Below, piece by piece: positions 35,433 to 45,524 of a stretch of DNA of 64,000 nt. The number at the start of each line of letters is the position of its first letter. The first letter of the stretch is position 1. Origin of the DNA: Acidimicrobiia bacterium (GTDB lineage Bacteria > Actinomycetota > Acidimicrobiia > Spongiisociales > ZC4RG35). The notes under the pieces were generated by a model that was given only the letters and a program-made list of their open reading frames with translations, was not told the origin of the DNA and made no database searches. The stretch is taken from the NCBI GenBank assembly GCA_017577575.1, contig PKRG01000001.1:124001-188000 (forward strand), in the 5' to 3' direction. The translations under genes were made by a program, and so were the position numbers.

Positions 35433-36211
35433 CGGCGTCCTCCCAGGTAGGCGGTGCGCACCCGTTCGTCCGCCATCACCTCGGTGGGGCTGCCCACCGT
35501 CAGCAGCTTGCCTTCGTGCATCACGGCGATCCGCTCGGACACGTCCACCACGAACTCCATGCGATGCTCGACCATCACGATCGCCCGGCCCGAGCGGTGG
35601 ACGTCCTGGATCACCTCGACGAGCGGCGCGGTTTCCTCGGCCGACACTCCGGCGGTGGGCTCGTCGAGGAGCAACAACTCGGGGTCGGCGGCCAGCACCA
35701 TCGCCAGCTCCAGCTTGCGTTTGTCCCCGTGGGATAGCTCGCCCACCCGGTCCTCCCGACGACGCAAGAGGCCCACGGTCTCCAGCACTTCGTTCGCCTT
35801 GGTCGTCGCTTCGTCGTCGTGGCGCGGGGAGGTGAACACCCGAAGGCTCCCCCCGATGGCGGCCTGGGCTGCGAGTCGCACGTTTTCGCCCACCGACAGC
35901 CCCGGGAACAGGCTCGAGGTCTGGAAGGTACGGCCCAGCCCCCGTCTGGTGCGCTCCGAGGGCCGGAGCTTCGTGATGTCCTCGCCGTTCAGCTCGATGA
36001 CGCCCGACCTCGGCGTGTACACCCCGGAGATCAGATTGATCAGGCTGGTCTTGCCGGCGCCGTTCGGTCCGATGATCGACACGAACTCCCCGTGCTGGAC
36101 GTCGAGGTCGACGCCCTCGACGATGACGAGACCGCCCACGCCCCAGGTGAGCCCGGTCACACGAAGGGCGACGGGCTCGGGCTGTCCGGGGCTCGGGGCG
36201 GTCTCGGTCAT
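35429..36211 (-). CDS. livG: ABC ATPase LivG
   Basis: ATPase of 260 residues. Walker A GPNGAGKT, LivG-type GRTFQTSSLFPGLSV, signature LSHGDKRKLELAMVL, Walker B LLLLDEPTAGVS and VMVEHRMEFV. The first Met of the family alignment is ATG 36211, 8 bases after the substrate-binding protein stop. Confidence 0.93.
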   Translation of the reverse strand: MTETAPSPGQPEPVALRVTGLTWGVGGLVIVEGVDLDVQHGEFVSIIGPNGAGKTSLINLISGVYTPRSGVIELNGEDITKLRPSERTRRGLGRTFQTSSLFPGLSVGENVRLAAQAAIGGSLRVFTSPRHDDEATTKANEVLETVGLLRRREDRVGELSHGDKRKLELAMVLAADPELLLLDEPTAGVSAEETAPLVEVIQDVHRSGRAIVMVEHRMEFVVDVSERIAVMHEGKLLTVGSPTEVMADERVRTAYLGGRR

Positions 36212-36219
36212 CGCTTCGA

Positions 36220-37452
36220 TCAGGACTCGGGCGGAGCGGTCGCCTCGGGGTCCAGGGCGTCGACGAGCTCGGCTTCGTACTCGCCCTCTCCGGCCTCCAC
36301 CAGCCGCACGATGAACATCGGCTGCAGCATGGCGTGGTCCGACTCCCGGATCGTCTGGGTTCCCTTGGGGGCGTCGAAGGTCCAGCCTTCCAGCGCCGAG
36401 ATCATGCTCGCCACGTCGTCGGGGCTCCCCTCGCTGACCGCCCTGACGATCATCTGGGCGGCGACGAACCCGTCGGGGGTGAACAGGTCCACCACCTCGG
36501 CGTTCTCCACCAGGTAGTCGTTGACTTCGTTGTCGGGAGCGCCCTCGAAGTAGTGGTTGAGGAACGACAAGCCGGTGGCGGCGTCGCCGTAGAACGGCCA
36601 CGTCACCTTGTCGCCCAAGCCGGTCGCCACCGGGGCCGCGTCGAACACGTTCTGCTGGTTCAACGCCTGCCACATGGCACCCGACGTCTCGCCCGCCCAG
36701 GCAACGAACACCAGGTCGGGAGCAGCCTGGTTGATCTGGTCGGCGAACCCGGTGAACTCGGTTTCGCTGGCGGGAACCAGCAGCGAGTCGACCGTGAAGC
36801 CCCGGCTGCCGAGCACGGCTTCGACCGCGGCGACGTTGGCCGCGCCGAACTCCGTGTCCTGGGCGAAGACCAGGACGTTGCCTCCTTCGCCTTCCACCAG
36901 GGCGGCGGCGGTCGCCACGTCCTGGAGGCTCTGGCGCCCCGAGCGGAAGGTGTTGTCGTTCACCCCGGTGATGGCGTCGGTGGCAGCCGGTCCGGCGATG
37001 TAGAGGATGTCGTTCTCTTCGGCGAAGCCGGCGAGCTGAACGGCAACCCCCGACACGACGGTCCCGGCGATGATGTTCACTCCCTGGCCCACCAGGTCGG
37101 TGGCCTGGCTGATCGCCGCTTCCGGGTCGCCGCCGTCGTCGGAGATGAGGAACTCGATCGGCCGCCCGTTCACCGCTCGGGTGCCGTCGGTGGCGTAGTC
37201 GAGCCCCGCCTCCAGGCCTGCCAGGTACTGCTGGCCGTAGGACTGCAGCGGGCCAGACGTCGAGGTGATGATCCCCACACGTATCGGCTCGCCGCTCGCT
37301 TCACCGCCGGTGTCGGCGGTCGTGTCGGCCGTGGTCGGCTCGGTGGTGGCCGGGGCGCCCTCCGAAGGGGTGGTCGTGGTGTCGGTGGAGCCCCCGCAGG
37401 CCGCCGCGGCCAGGGCGATCACCGCCAGGATCCCGATCCACGCTCGTCTCAT
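36220..37452 (-). CDS. ABC substrate-binding lipoprotein (LivJ/LivK type)
   Basis: Periplasmic-binding-fold type I protein of 410 residues. The lipobox AAAC is near residue 19, followed by a Thr-rich linker (about 20-55). The body opens RVGIITSTSGPLQSYGQQYLAGLEA, typical of the Leu/Ile/Val-binding superfamily. It is the first gene of the ten-gene operon and has a GAGGAGGG ribosome site. Confidence 0.9.
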   Translation of the reverse strand: MRRAWIGILAVIALAAAACGGSTDTTTTPSEGAPATTEPTTADTTADTGGEASGEPIRVGIITSTSGPLQSYGQQYLAGLEAGLDYATDGTRAVNGRPIEFLISDDGGDPEAAISQATDLVGQGVNIIAGTVVSGVAVQLAGFAEENDILYIAGPAATDAITGVNDNTFRSGRQSLQDVATAAALVEGEGGNVLVFAQDTEFGAANVAAVEAVLGSRGFTVDSLLVPASETEFTGFADQINQAAPDLVFVAWAGETSGAMWQALNQQNVFDAAPVATGLGDKVTWPFYGDAATGLSFLNHYFEGAPDNEVNDYLVENAEVVDLFTPDGFVAAQMIVRAVSEGSPDDVASMISALEGWTFDAPKGTQTIRESDHAMLQPMFIVRLVEAGEGEYEAELVDALDPEATAPPES

Positions 37453-37474
37453 GGTCCCTCCTCTGTGCTTTTCC

Positions 37475-37495
37475 CACCTCTCAACCTGAGAGGTG
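37475..37495. promoter_or_regulatory. palindrome upstream of the ABC/ligase operon
   Basis: CACCTCTCA (37475-37483) and TGAGAGGTG (37487-37495) are perfect inverted arms with a 3-base centre, 23 bases before the substrate-binding protein start and just ahead of its ribosome site. It is a good candidate operator for the operon's TetR protein, or a 5'-UTR hairpin. Confidence 0.5.
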
Positions 37496-37593
37496 ATTCA
37501 GGTCTTGAATAGTTGCCGTGGAGCGGTGGTGTCAAGCGGATCCCGGGGAAATTTCCATCGTCGTTCCAGAATCCACTTGCGCAATGGTCATGT

Positions 37594-37612
37594 ACTTGAA
37601 TACACTTCAAGT
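37594..37612. promoter_or_regulatory. operator-like palindrome over a leaderless promoter
   Basis: ACTTGAA (37594-37600) and TTCAAGT (37606-37612) are perfect 7-base arms around 5 bases. The -10 box TACACT (37601-37606) lies in the centre, 8 bases before the ATG at 37615. A factor bound here would block RNA polymerase. The likely binder is the winged-helix protein encoded downstream. Confidence 0.6.
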
Positions 37613-37614
37613 TT

Positions 37615-38088
37615 ATGAACGATGGGAAACGACTCGGCAACGGGAGAGAGCTCGGCAACGAGAACGCGCTCGATCCCGCTAAGGCGATGGCCGAGGCGAC
37701 ACGGATCGCCCGGACGGTGGGTCGGCGAGTGCGCTGGACTGGCTGGGTGTGGCTGGTCATCGCAGTCGCCACGCCGCTCTTCTTCCTCGGCACCTCGACG
37801 GATTGGTTGGAGAGGCCCGCCCGGTTCTGGGTGGCGATCGCCTTCATGGTGGTGACGGGCGCGCTGGCGGTGGCAGCCGTCCGCAGGGAGGCCCGAGGCG
37901 AGGTGGAGGACCGGCGGGCTACCCGGATCGATGGCCCGGTCACCTGGGCGTACGTGGCGGTGGTGCTCACGATGGTGGTCCTCGACGCAGCCTTCGACAC
38001 GTCCGGGGCGCCGCCGTGGTTCGTCGTCGGTGCTCTCGCCACGGCGGTGCCGCCGCTGGTGGGAGCATGGCGGATCCTCGTCCGATGA
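37615..38088 (+). CDS. four-helix membrane protein of unknown function
   Basis: Protein of 157 residues with a charged N-terminus of about 38 residues and four hydrophobic segments (about 43-60, 70-90, 110-127, 135-152). No family recognised. The ATG is placed for leaderless translation, and the 3' end overlaps the winged-helix regulator (ATGA). This arrangement, a membrane protein plus a small ArsR/PadR-like regulator, is common in actinobacteria. Confidence 0.75.
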   Translation: MNDGKRLGNGRELGNENALDPAKAMAEATRIARTVGRRVRWTGWVWLVIAVATPLFFLGTSTDWLERPARFWVAIAFMVVTGALAVAAVRREARGEVEDRRATRIDGPVTWAYVAVVLTMVVLDAAFDTSGAPPWFVVGALATAVPPLVGAWRILVR

Positions 38089-38390
38089 GCGAGAAGCACC
38101 CTCGTCACCGTCTGGACGAGATCATCCACACCCCGGTGCGGCTGTCGGTGATGGCCGCGCTGTCCGCAGCCGAGGCCCTCGACTTCCGGCATCTGCGGGA
38201 CTTCGTCGAGGTGAGCGACTCGCTCCTCTCGAAACACGTCGCGGTGCTCGAGGAGGCGGGCTACGTGACGGTCGAGAAGGGCTTCGAGGGCAAACGCCCC
38301 CGGACGTGGCTGTCGCTCACAGACACGGGGCGCAAGGCTTACGACGACTACATCGCCGCCCTGCGGTCGATCACGGAGGGGTGGTCCTGA
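38085..38390 (+). CDS. winged-helix transcriptional regulator
   Basis: Protein of 101 residues. LDEIIHTPVRLSVMAALSAAEALDF and SDSLLSKHVAVLEEAGYVTVEKGF form an ArsR/MarR-like winged helix of the single-domain 'winged helix DNA-binding' family. It is probably the repressor of its own two-gene operon through the palindrome at 37594-37612. No metal-binding cysteines are present, so it is not a classical ArsR sensor. Confidence 0.88.
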   Translation: MSEKHPRHRLDEIIHTPVRLSVMAALSAAEALDFRHLRDFVEVSDSLLSKHVAVLEEAGYVTVEKGFEGKRPRTWLSLTDTGRKAYDDYIAALRSITEGWS

Positions 38391-38394
38391 CGCA

Positions 38395-39015
38395 TCAGGC
38401 GGCGGGGGAGAGGGCCGGTGAAGGCTCCGGCTCCCTCGTCGCCAACCCGAAGGCGGCGGCGTGGAGCCCCATGCCGATGAGGGTGCCGTGGGGGTAATAG
38501 GGGACGATCAAGGTGCTCACCACGATGACGAGGGGCGTGATGGCGATCAGCGTGGCCCACGACCGAGAGACGTGGCGCCGGAAGGCGACGACGCCGGCGG
38601 CGAGCCCCGCCAGGCCGATGGCCATGAACAGGATCGCCTCGGCTCCCCACAGCATGCCCCATGGGTCGGGCCAGTCTTCGGCGGCGTAGCTGACCACGAC
38701 GAGGGGGGCCCCGGCGAGCGTGATCCAGGAAAGGGCGCGCCCGGTCCAGCCCAGGCCCCTGGTGGCGTGGGTGAGCACCCACCCGATCAGCAAGAAGGAG
38801 GGAGCCACTGCAGCGCCGTAGAGGAAGTAGGGATCGGTGAGCCCGACCGAAGCTCCCCTGGCGGTGAGCCACTCGTACATCGTCGAGCTCGCGAGCCTGA
38901 CCATCCACTCGGGTGTGTCCGAAAGCGACCAGACGACGAGCTGGGGAGGAAGTAGGAAAGCGGCCCATACGGAGGCGATCACGCCCGCGGCCGTGCGGAT
39001 AGATGGTTTGTTCAT
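38395..39015 (-). CDS. multi-pass membrane protein of unknown function
   Basis: Protein of 206 residues with six predicted membrane segments. It has a pattern of conserved-looking aromatic and Pro residues such as EDWPDPWGMLWG but no recognised family. ATG 39015 lies 10 bases after a TACAGT box on the minus strand. It converges on the winged-helix gene with a 4-base gap. Confidence 0.65.
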   Translation of the reverse strand: MNKPSIRTAAGVIASVWAAFLLPPQLVVWSLSDTPEWMVRLASSTMYEWLTARGASVGLTDPYFLYGAAVAPSFLLIGWVLTHATRGLGWTGRALSWITLAGAPLVVVSYAAEDWPDPWGMLWGAEAILFMAIGLAGLAAGVVAFRRHVSRSWATLIAITPLVIVVSTLIVPYYPHGTLIGMGLHAAAFGLATREPEPSPALSPAA

Positions 39016-39097
39016 GCGGCCGGTGACTGTAGAGGTCCAGCGGGGGTACAACGACACGGTCCCGCCACGAGGACGCCACAAGGGAGTTCGACACGAG

Positions 39098-39496
39098 ATG
39101 GGAACGAGAATCGAACTGGGCGACGACGAGTTGGTGATCCGGCTCGGGCCCGTCGCCTCTTTGCTGACGTTCCGTCGCACGGTGCGAGTGCCCCGCCGGA
39201 GCATCGCCGACGTCAGGGCCGAGCGGAGGGGCGATCTGGAGCCTCACATCGAGCATCGAATCTCGGGGATCGGCCCTCACTACGGGTGGCGCCTTCCCAA
39301 CCGGCGGCGAGTGGGCCCGATGCTCCGCCGGGGAGCGATCGGGGCCGAGTTCTGGGTCGTCGATGAGGGGTCGGCCGACCAGGAGTTGATCGTCTGCGAG
39401 CTGGAGGGCCACCGCTACGCCCGTCTGGTCATCGGCCTCGAGTCCGGGGAGGGCCTGGAGAAGATGCTCTCCGACTGGATCAGCCGTCGTGGGTGA
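39098..39496 (+). CDS. conserved-looking protein of unknown function
   Basis: Protein of 132 residues, soluble and basic, beginning MGTRIELGDDELVIRLG. The alternating pattern of strands followed by a C-terminal helix (GEGLEKMLSDWIS) resembles PH-like or bacterial SHOCT-associated barrels, but I cannot name a family. AAGGGAG lies 9-10 bases before the ATG. Divergent from the preceding membrane protein gene. Confidence 0.55.
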   Translation: MGTRIELGDDELVIRLGPVASLLTFRRTVRVPRRSIADVRAERRGDLEPHIEHRISGIGPHYGWRLPNRRRVGPMLRRGAIGAEFWVVDEGSADQELIVCELEGHRYARLVIGLESGEGLEKMLSDWISRRG

Positions 39497-39567
39497 CGTT
39501 CACACCCAGGAGTCCCTCCGATGTCGCCGCCTTGAGGCGGGCAGCGGGGCGTGGCAGCATCGAAGGA

Positions 39568-40008
39568 GTGAGCGTTTCGGATCGACGTCTCGAGGACCTG
39601 GCGACGCTCCGTCGGGTTCGTGACCGCATCGACCGCGAATACGACCAGCCGTTGGACGTGGAGGCGCTCGCTCGGGACGCATTCATGTCGGCGGGCCACC
39701 TGAGCCGTCTGTTCAAGCAAGCGTTCGGCGAGTCGCCGTACTCCTATCTGATGACCCGGAGGATCGAGCGGGCCATGGCGCTGCTCCGCCGGGGCGATAT
39801 GTCGGTGACCGAGGTGTGCTTCGCGGTCGGGTTCTCCTCGCTCGGCACTTTCAGCACCCGCTTCACGGAGTTGGTGGGGGTCCCGCCGAGTGTCTATCGC
39901 CAGCAAGCGGACGGCGTCATGGCCGGGATCCCGCCGTGCGTCTCGAAACAGGTCACCCGGCCGATCCGCCAGAAGCAGGCAAAGCGGGAGGGGCAAACGC
40001 CGAGTTGA
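39568..40008 (+). CDS. AraC-family transcriptional regulator (DNA-binding domain only)
   Basis: The two HTH motifs of AraC proteins occupy most of the protein: LDVEALARDAFMSAGHLSRLFK and SVTEVCFAVGFSSLGTFSTRF. There is no N-terminal sensor domain. With GTG 39568 it has 146 residues; an upstream GTG at 39493 overlapping the preceding stop would add 25 residues. It sits directly upstream of a VOC gene and a UvrA-like gene, a module it probably controls. Confidence 0.85.
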   Translation: MSVSDRRLEDLATLRRVRDRIDREYDQPLDVEALARDAFMSAGHLSRLFKQAFGESPYSYLMTRRIERAMALLRRGDMSVTEVCFAVGFSSLGTFSTRFTELVGVPPSVYRQQADGVMAGIPPCVSKQVTRPIRQKQAKREGQTPS

Positions 40009-40095
40009 CCCGCACGAGTGTGCCGGGTCACACCACCAGCGGGGCCACGAGCGGATCGATCAGAAATCGAGAAGCAAATGTCCCTGGTCGCCGCA

Positions 40096-40101
40096 TAGGG
40101 T
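40096..40101 (+). promoter_or_regulatory. -10 box of the VOC-UvrA-like operon
   Basis: TAGGGT ends 7 bases before the ATG at 40109, so the VOC transcript is probably leaderless. Upstream, an inverted repeat with 7-base arms TGACCCG and CGGGTCA (40006-40030) overlaps the AraC stop codon and may be an operator or weak terminator. Confidence 0.45.
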
Positions 40102-40108
40102 GACCGCC

Positions 40109-40519
40109 ATGGACGTCAAGATCTCCCAAGTCATGCTGCCCCACAACGACCCGGAGGCCGCGGTGGCTTTCTACCGAGACGGCCTCGGCTTCGAGGTGCG
40201 CAACGACGTCGAATGGCAAGGGATGCACTGGATCACCGTCGGGCACCCCAGCCAGCCCGAGACGTCGATCGTGCTCTACCCGCCGGAAGCCACTCCCGGT
40301 CTCACCGACGAGGAACGGCGAGTAGTCGCCGAGATTATGGCCAAGGGCACGTTCGCCTCCGTGAACCTCGCCACCCCGAACGTCGACGAGTTCTTCGCCA
40401 AGGTGGAGGCCACCGGGGCGGAGGTCGTGCAAGAGCCCACCGATCAGCCGTACGGGGTCCGCGACTGCGCGTTCCGCGACCCGTCCGGGAACCTGATCCG
40501 GGTCATGCAAGCGGGTTGA
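40109..40519 (+). CDS. VOC-family protein (glyoxalase/bleomycin-resistance fold)
   Basis: Protein of 136 residues with two beta-alpha-beta-beta-beta modules. The first begins ISQVMLPHNDPEAAVAFYRDGLGFEV and the second ends DCAFRDPSGNLIRVMQ. Such proteins are metal-dependent dioxygenases or isomerases, or bind toxic ligands. Five bases separate it from the UvrA-like gene, so a resistance role is plausible but unproved. Confidence 0.87.
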   Translation: MDVKISQVMLPHNDPEAAVAFYRDGLGFEVRNDVEWQGMHWITVGHPSQPETSIVLYPPEATPGLTDEERRVVAEIMAKGTFASVNLATPNVDEFFAKVEATGAEVVQEPTDQPYGVRDCAFRDPSGNLIRVMQAG

Positions 40520-40524
40520 GGACC

Positions 40525-42903
<2,379 letters not shown>

Positions 42904-42907
42904 CGAC

Positions 42908-43084
42908 ATGTGCCTGAGCCCCTGGCATCCGCCGAAGACGGAGACGGCGACCACGCCGTCGACGGCAGAGGAGATCCCGCAAGGCGGCCCAGTGTTGGTG
43001 GCCGTCGGCGGGTCGGAGACGTCCTCGAAGGAAATCGAAGAAACCGTCATCCGGCCACCGGGTCTGTTCCGAATAGAGCTGTGA
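42908..43084 (+). CDS. 58-residue small protein after the UvrA-like gene
   Basis: ATG 42908 is 4 bases after the UvrA-like stop. The frame MCLSPWHPPKTETATTPSTA... ends with LFRIEL and a TGA at 43082. About four fifths of its codons end in G or C, like real genes here, and it does not match either neighbour in another frame. No domain is recognised; the Thr/Pro-rich beginning and acidic middle suggest a disordered protein. Confidence 0.45.
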   Translation: MCLSPWHPPKTETATTPSTAEEIPQGGPVLVAVGGSETSSKEIEETVIRPPGLFRIEL

Positions 43085-43123
43085 GAGGGCGGGAGTAGCC
43101 CTCCAAAAGCGAAAGGAACGCAC

Positions 43124-43354
43124 ATGAGCGGCATCGACATCGGCGCCCGCACCCTCGCCGGGATCGGCGCGATCAATTGGGGGCTCGTCTCCCTGGCAGA
43201 GTTCGACCTCGTAGCGGCCGTCTTCGGACTGGAGTTCGGCCAGACCAACACCGCCACCCGCATCGTCTACGGCCTCGTCGGGCTCGCCGGCGTGTGGGTC
43301 GTCGCCCGGCTCTTCGCCCGCAGCGAAGCCTCGCGGCCCGCCGTAGCGGCCTGA
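43124..43354 (+). CDS. DUF378 membrane protein
   Basis: Protein of 76 residues with two membrane segments. LAGIGAINWGLVSLAEFDLVA and IVYGLVGLAGVWVVARL are the DUF378 signatures. A GAAAGGA ribosome site precedes the ATG. A small hairpin (GAGGGC at 43085-43090 with GCCCTC at 43098-43103) separates it from the upstream small ORF. Function unknown. Confidence 0.85.
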   Translation: MSGIDIGARTLAGIGAINWGLVSLAEFDLVAAVFGLEFGQTNTATRIVYGLVGLAGVWVVARLFARSEASRPAVAA

Positions 43355-43384
43355 GCCAGCTGATCGAGCGAATCCGAACATCAC

Positions 43385-43412
43385 GCCGCCGTCCCCACCA
43401 CGGGACGGCGGC
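43385..43412. terminator. hairpin between convergent DUF378 and sigma-factor genes
   Basis: GCCGCCGTCCC (43385-43395) and GGGACGGCGGC (43402-43412) form a perfect 11-base-pair stem with a 6-base loop, 30 bases after the DUF378 stop and 8 bases before the sigma stop. No T-tract follows, but the position fits a shared terminator. Confidence 0.6.
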
Positions 43413-43419
43413 TGCGCGT

Positions 43420-43980
43420 CTAGGCGCCTTCCGGGCGAACCTCCTCGGCGAGGGAGGCGGCGAGCCGACGCATCGCCTTGCGGATGCGGCTCTTGACCGT
43501 CCCCTCCGGCTGGCCGAGATGGCGAGCGACTTCCGTGTAGCTGAGCCCGTGCAGATAGGCGAGCGTGACCGCCTCGCGTTCCTGATCCGGGAGCTCGCTC
43601 AAGGCCCGCCGGACGCTGCCCGACACCGTGCGGGACCAAACCTCTTCCTCGACGCTCGCTCGCGCGGGCTCTGGAGGCTGGTCTTCCCGGCGGGCGCGCG
43701 CCACCTGGGATCGCACCATGTCGACGGCACGCCGATGGGCGATGGTCACGAGATAGGACCGCAACGAGCCGAGCTCCGTTCGGTACTTCTCCGGTGCATC
43801 CCACAGGGTGGTGAAGGTCTCCTGGACGACGTCCTCGGCGAGAGCGTGGTCACGGAGCACGCGCCCTGCCACCGATCGGACGGCGACGTTGTGGAGATGG
43901 AAGATCTCCTCGAGGGCGCGTTCGTCGCCATCGCCGACCCTGCGGGCGAGGGTGCCGTCGGTGACGTCTGGTTCGGTCAC
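43420..43980 (-). CDS. ECF sigma factor
   Basis: Sigma-70 family protein of 186 residues. Region 2 includes RRVGDGDERALEEIF, LAEDVVQETFTTLWDAP and SYLVTIAHRRAVDMVRS; region 4 has LPDQEREAVTLAYLHGLSYTEVARHLGQPEGTVKSRI. GTG start. It resembles SigK/SigL-type ECF factors. No anti-sigma gene lies next to it; instead a cobalamin-binding protein gene is divergent 82 bases away. Confidence 0.92.
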   Translation of the reverse strand: MTEPDVTDGTLARRVGDGDERALEEIFHLHNVAVRSVAGRVLRDHALAEDVVQETFTTLWDAPEKYRTELGSLRSYLVTIAHRRAVDMVRSQVARARREDQPPEPARASVEEEVWSRTVSGSVRRALSELPDQEREAVTLAYLHGLSYTEVARHLGQPEGTVKSRIRKAMRRLAASLAEEVRPEGA

Positions 43981-44062
43981 GTGCGCTTCGGGCTCACCCG
44001 ACGATGCTATGGACGGGAAGGTCGTTGTGGCGGGAGCTCGAGCCGGGGCGGGTTAGATTCCG

Positions 44063-45079
44063 GTGAGTGACCACCGACGAGCGTCGGCGATGACCTCCGG
44101 CATCTCGCGACTGGCCGATGCGCGGCTCGCCGCCGGTGCCGCGGCCATCGCCGGCGATGCCGCCACCCTCTATCACGTCGTCTCCGGCCTGATGGGAGAC
44201 GGAGTCCCTTTCGAGACCGTGCTGTTCGACGTTCTCGTCCCGGCCGAGCGGGAAGTCGGGGACCGCTGGCAATTCGGCGACTTCCTGGTGGCCGAAGAGC
44301 ACGCCGCCACCGCCACGTTGGAGACGGTCGTGTCGCTAATGGCGGGGGCGTTCGATCGGCCCGACGACGGGCCGTTCCTGGTCGTGGCGGCGGTGGCCGG
44401 GGACAGGCATTCCCTGGCGGGCCGGGTCGTTGCCGCCCACCTGCTGTACCTCGGTCATCGGACCACCTTCCTGGGCGCCGACGTGCCCGCGCCCGACCTG
44501 TACGAGTACCTAGAGCTGGAGCCACCTTCGGCGCTCGTGCTCTCGGCGGCGATGGTCGACCGTCTCGTGGCCGCGCGGGAGGCGGTCCGGGTCGCGCATT
44601 CGATCGGAGTTCCCGTCGTCGTCGGCGGCCGTGCCTTCGGGCCGAAAGGGGAGTGGGCCCGGCCGGTGGGGGCCGACGTCTGGGTCTCGCATCCGCGTCG
44701 GGTCGCTGCGGTTCTCGATACGTGGTCACCCGATCCCGAACGCGCCGAGAGGCAAGCGGTCGATCCGTCGCCCGGCCTGGTGGAGCTGATGAGCCTGCGG
44801 AGCGCCGTCCTGGCGGAGGCGGAAGGTCGCCTGGCGCCGGTCCCCGGTGAGGTCCGAGCCAGGGCCCGGGACGAGTTGTCGATCCTCCTCGGATCGGTGG
44901 AGGCCTCGTTGTTCGTCGGTGATACCCGTCCGACGATCGAGACCCTCGCCTGGCAGCGCACGACACTGGAGGCGCACGGCGTGACACTCGCTGACCAGAT
45001 CCCCGGGGCTCTCCGGGACGCTCTTCGCTCGCTCCATCCCGCCGGTGCCGAGGTGCTGGCCGCTTTTGACCGGACCTGA
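44063..45079 (+). CDS. cobalamin-binding, CarH-like photosensory protein without HTH
   Basis: Protein of 338 residues counted from GTG 44063; ATG 44090 is the alternative start. Residues about 10-100 are a B12-binding-2 helical bundle with Trp69 and Glu79-His80 in WQFGDFLVAEEH, the W-x9-EH motif of CarH/LitR photoreceptors. Residues about 105-215 are the Rossmann B12 domain with GDRHSLAGRVV (His116 as lower axial ligand; the canonical Gly is displaced by Ala) and FLGADVPAPDL. A C-terminal helical region of about 115 residues follows. There is no MerR DNA-binding domain. A TAGATT box lies at 44054-44059. It is likely a light- or B12-responsive regulator of the divergent sigma factor. Confidence 0.82.
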   Translation: MSDHRRASAMTSGISRLADARLAAGAAAIAGDAATLYHVVSGLMGDGVPFETVLFDVLVPAEREVGDRWQFGDFLVAEEHAATATLETVVSLMAGAFDRPDDGPFLVVAAVAGDRHSLAGRVVAAHLLYLGHRTTFLGADVPAPDLYEYLELEPPSALVLSAAMVDRLVAAREAVRVAHSIGVPVVVGGRAFGPKGEWARPVGADVWVSHPRRVAAVLDTWSPDPERAERQAVDPSPGLVELMSLRSAVLAEAEGRLAPVPGEVRARARDELSILLGSVEASLFVGDTRPTIETLAWQRTTLEAHGVTLADQIPGALRDALRSLHPAGAEVLAAFDRT

Positions 45080-45415
45080 TCAGCTCCGGAGCTTGTCCGG
45101 CTCGGGGTTGGGGGCTTCGACGCACAACAGCTTGACCGGCTCGTCGCCGAGGACTTCGAAGCCGTGCTCGATCCCGGCGGGGGCGACGATCACGTCCCCT
45201 GCCCCTGTATCGACGGTCTGCCCGTCGATGGTCCAGCGCATCCGCCCAGAGCGCATGACGAGGATGTGGTCCTCTCGGTGGGTGTGCAGATCCGCCTTCT
45301 CGCCGGGCTGGTGATCGTTCACGTACACCGCCACGCCCGCCAGCATGATCCACTCGTTGGGGGTGTCGGGGCGGATCACCCGGGTCGCCGTGTCCCGATC
45401 GGTGTATTCGGGCAT
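45080..45415 (-). CDS. cupin-domain protein
   Basis: Single-domain cupin of 111 residues. Motif 1 reads KADLHTHREDHILVMRSGRM, with the His-x-His and Glu metal ligands, and motif 2 GDVIVAPAGIEHGFE. It could bind Fe, Mn or Zn; function unknown. Its stop abuts the stop of the convergent B12-protein gene with no gap. Confidence 0.85.
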   Translation of the reverse strand: MPEYTDRDTATRVIRPDTPNEWIMLAGVAVYVNDHQPGEKADLHTHREDHILVMRSGRMRWTIDGQTVDTGAGDVIVAPAGIEHGFEVLGDEPVKLLCVEAPNPEPDKLRS

Positions 45416-45524
45416 CCTTCCTCTCCGTAGCCGCGGATCACGTTAGGGCCGGTCGCCGCCCGAAACGGCTGGAATGGGAGTCGGCGAGCCCGGGTTGGGG
45501 TAGGGCCCAGGCGGAGAGGAGCGT

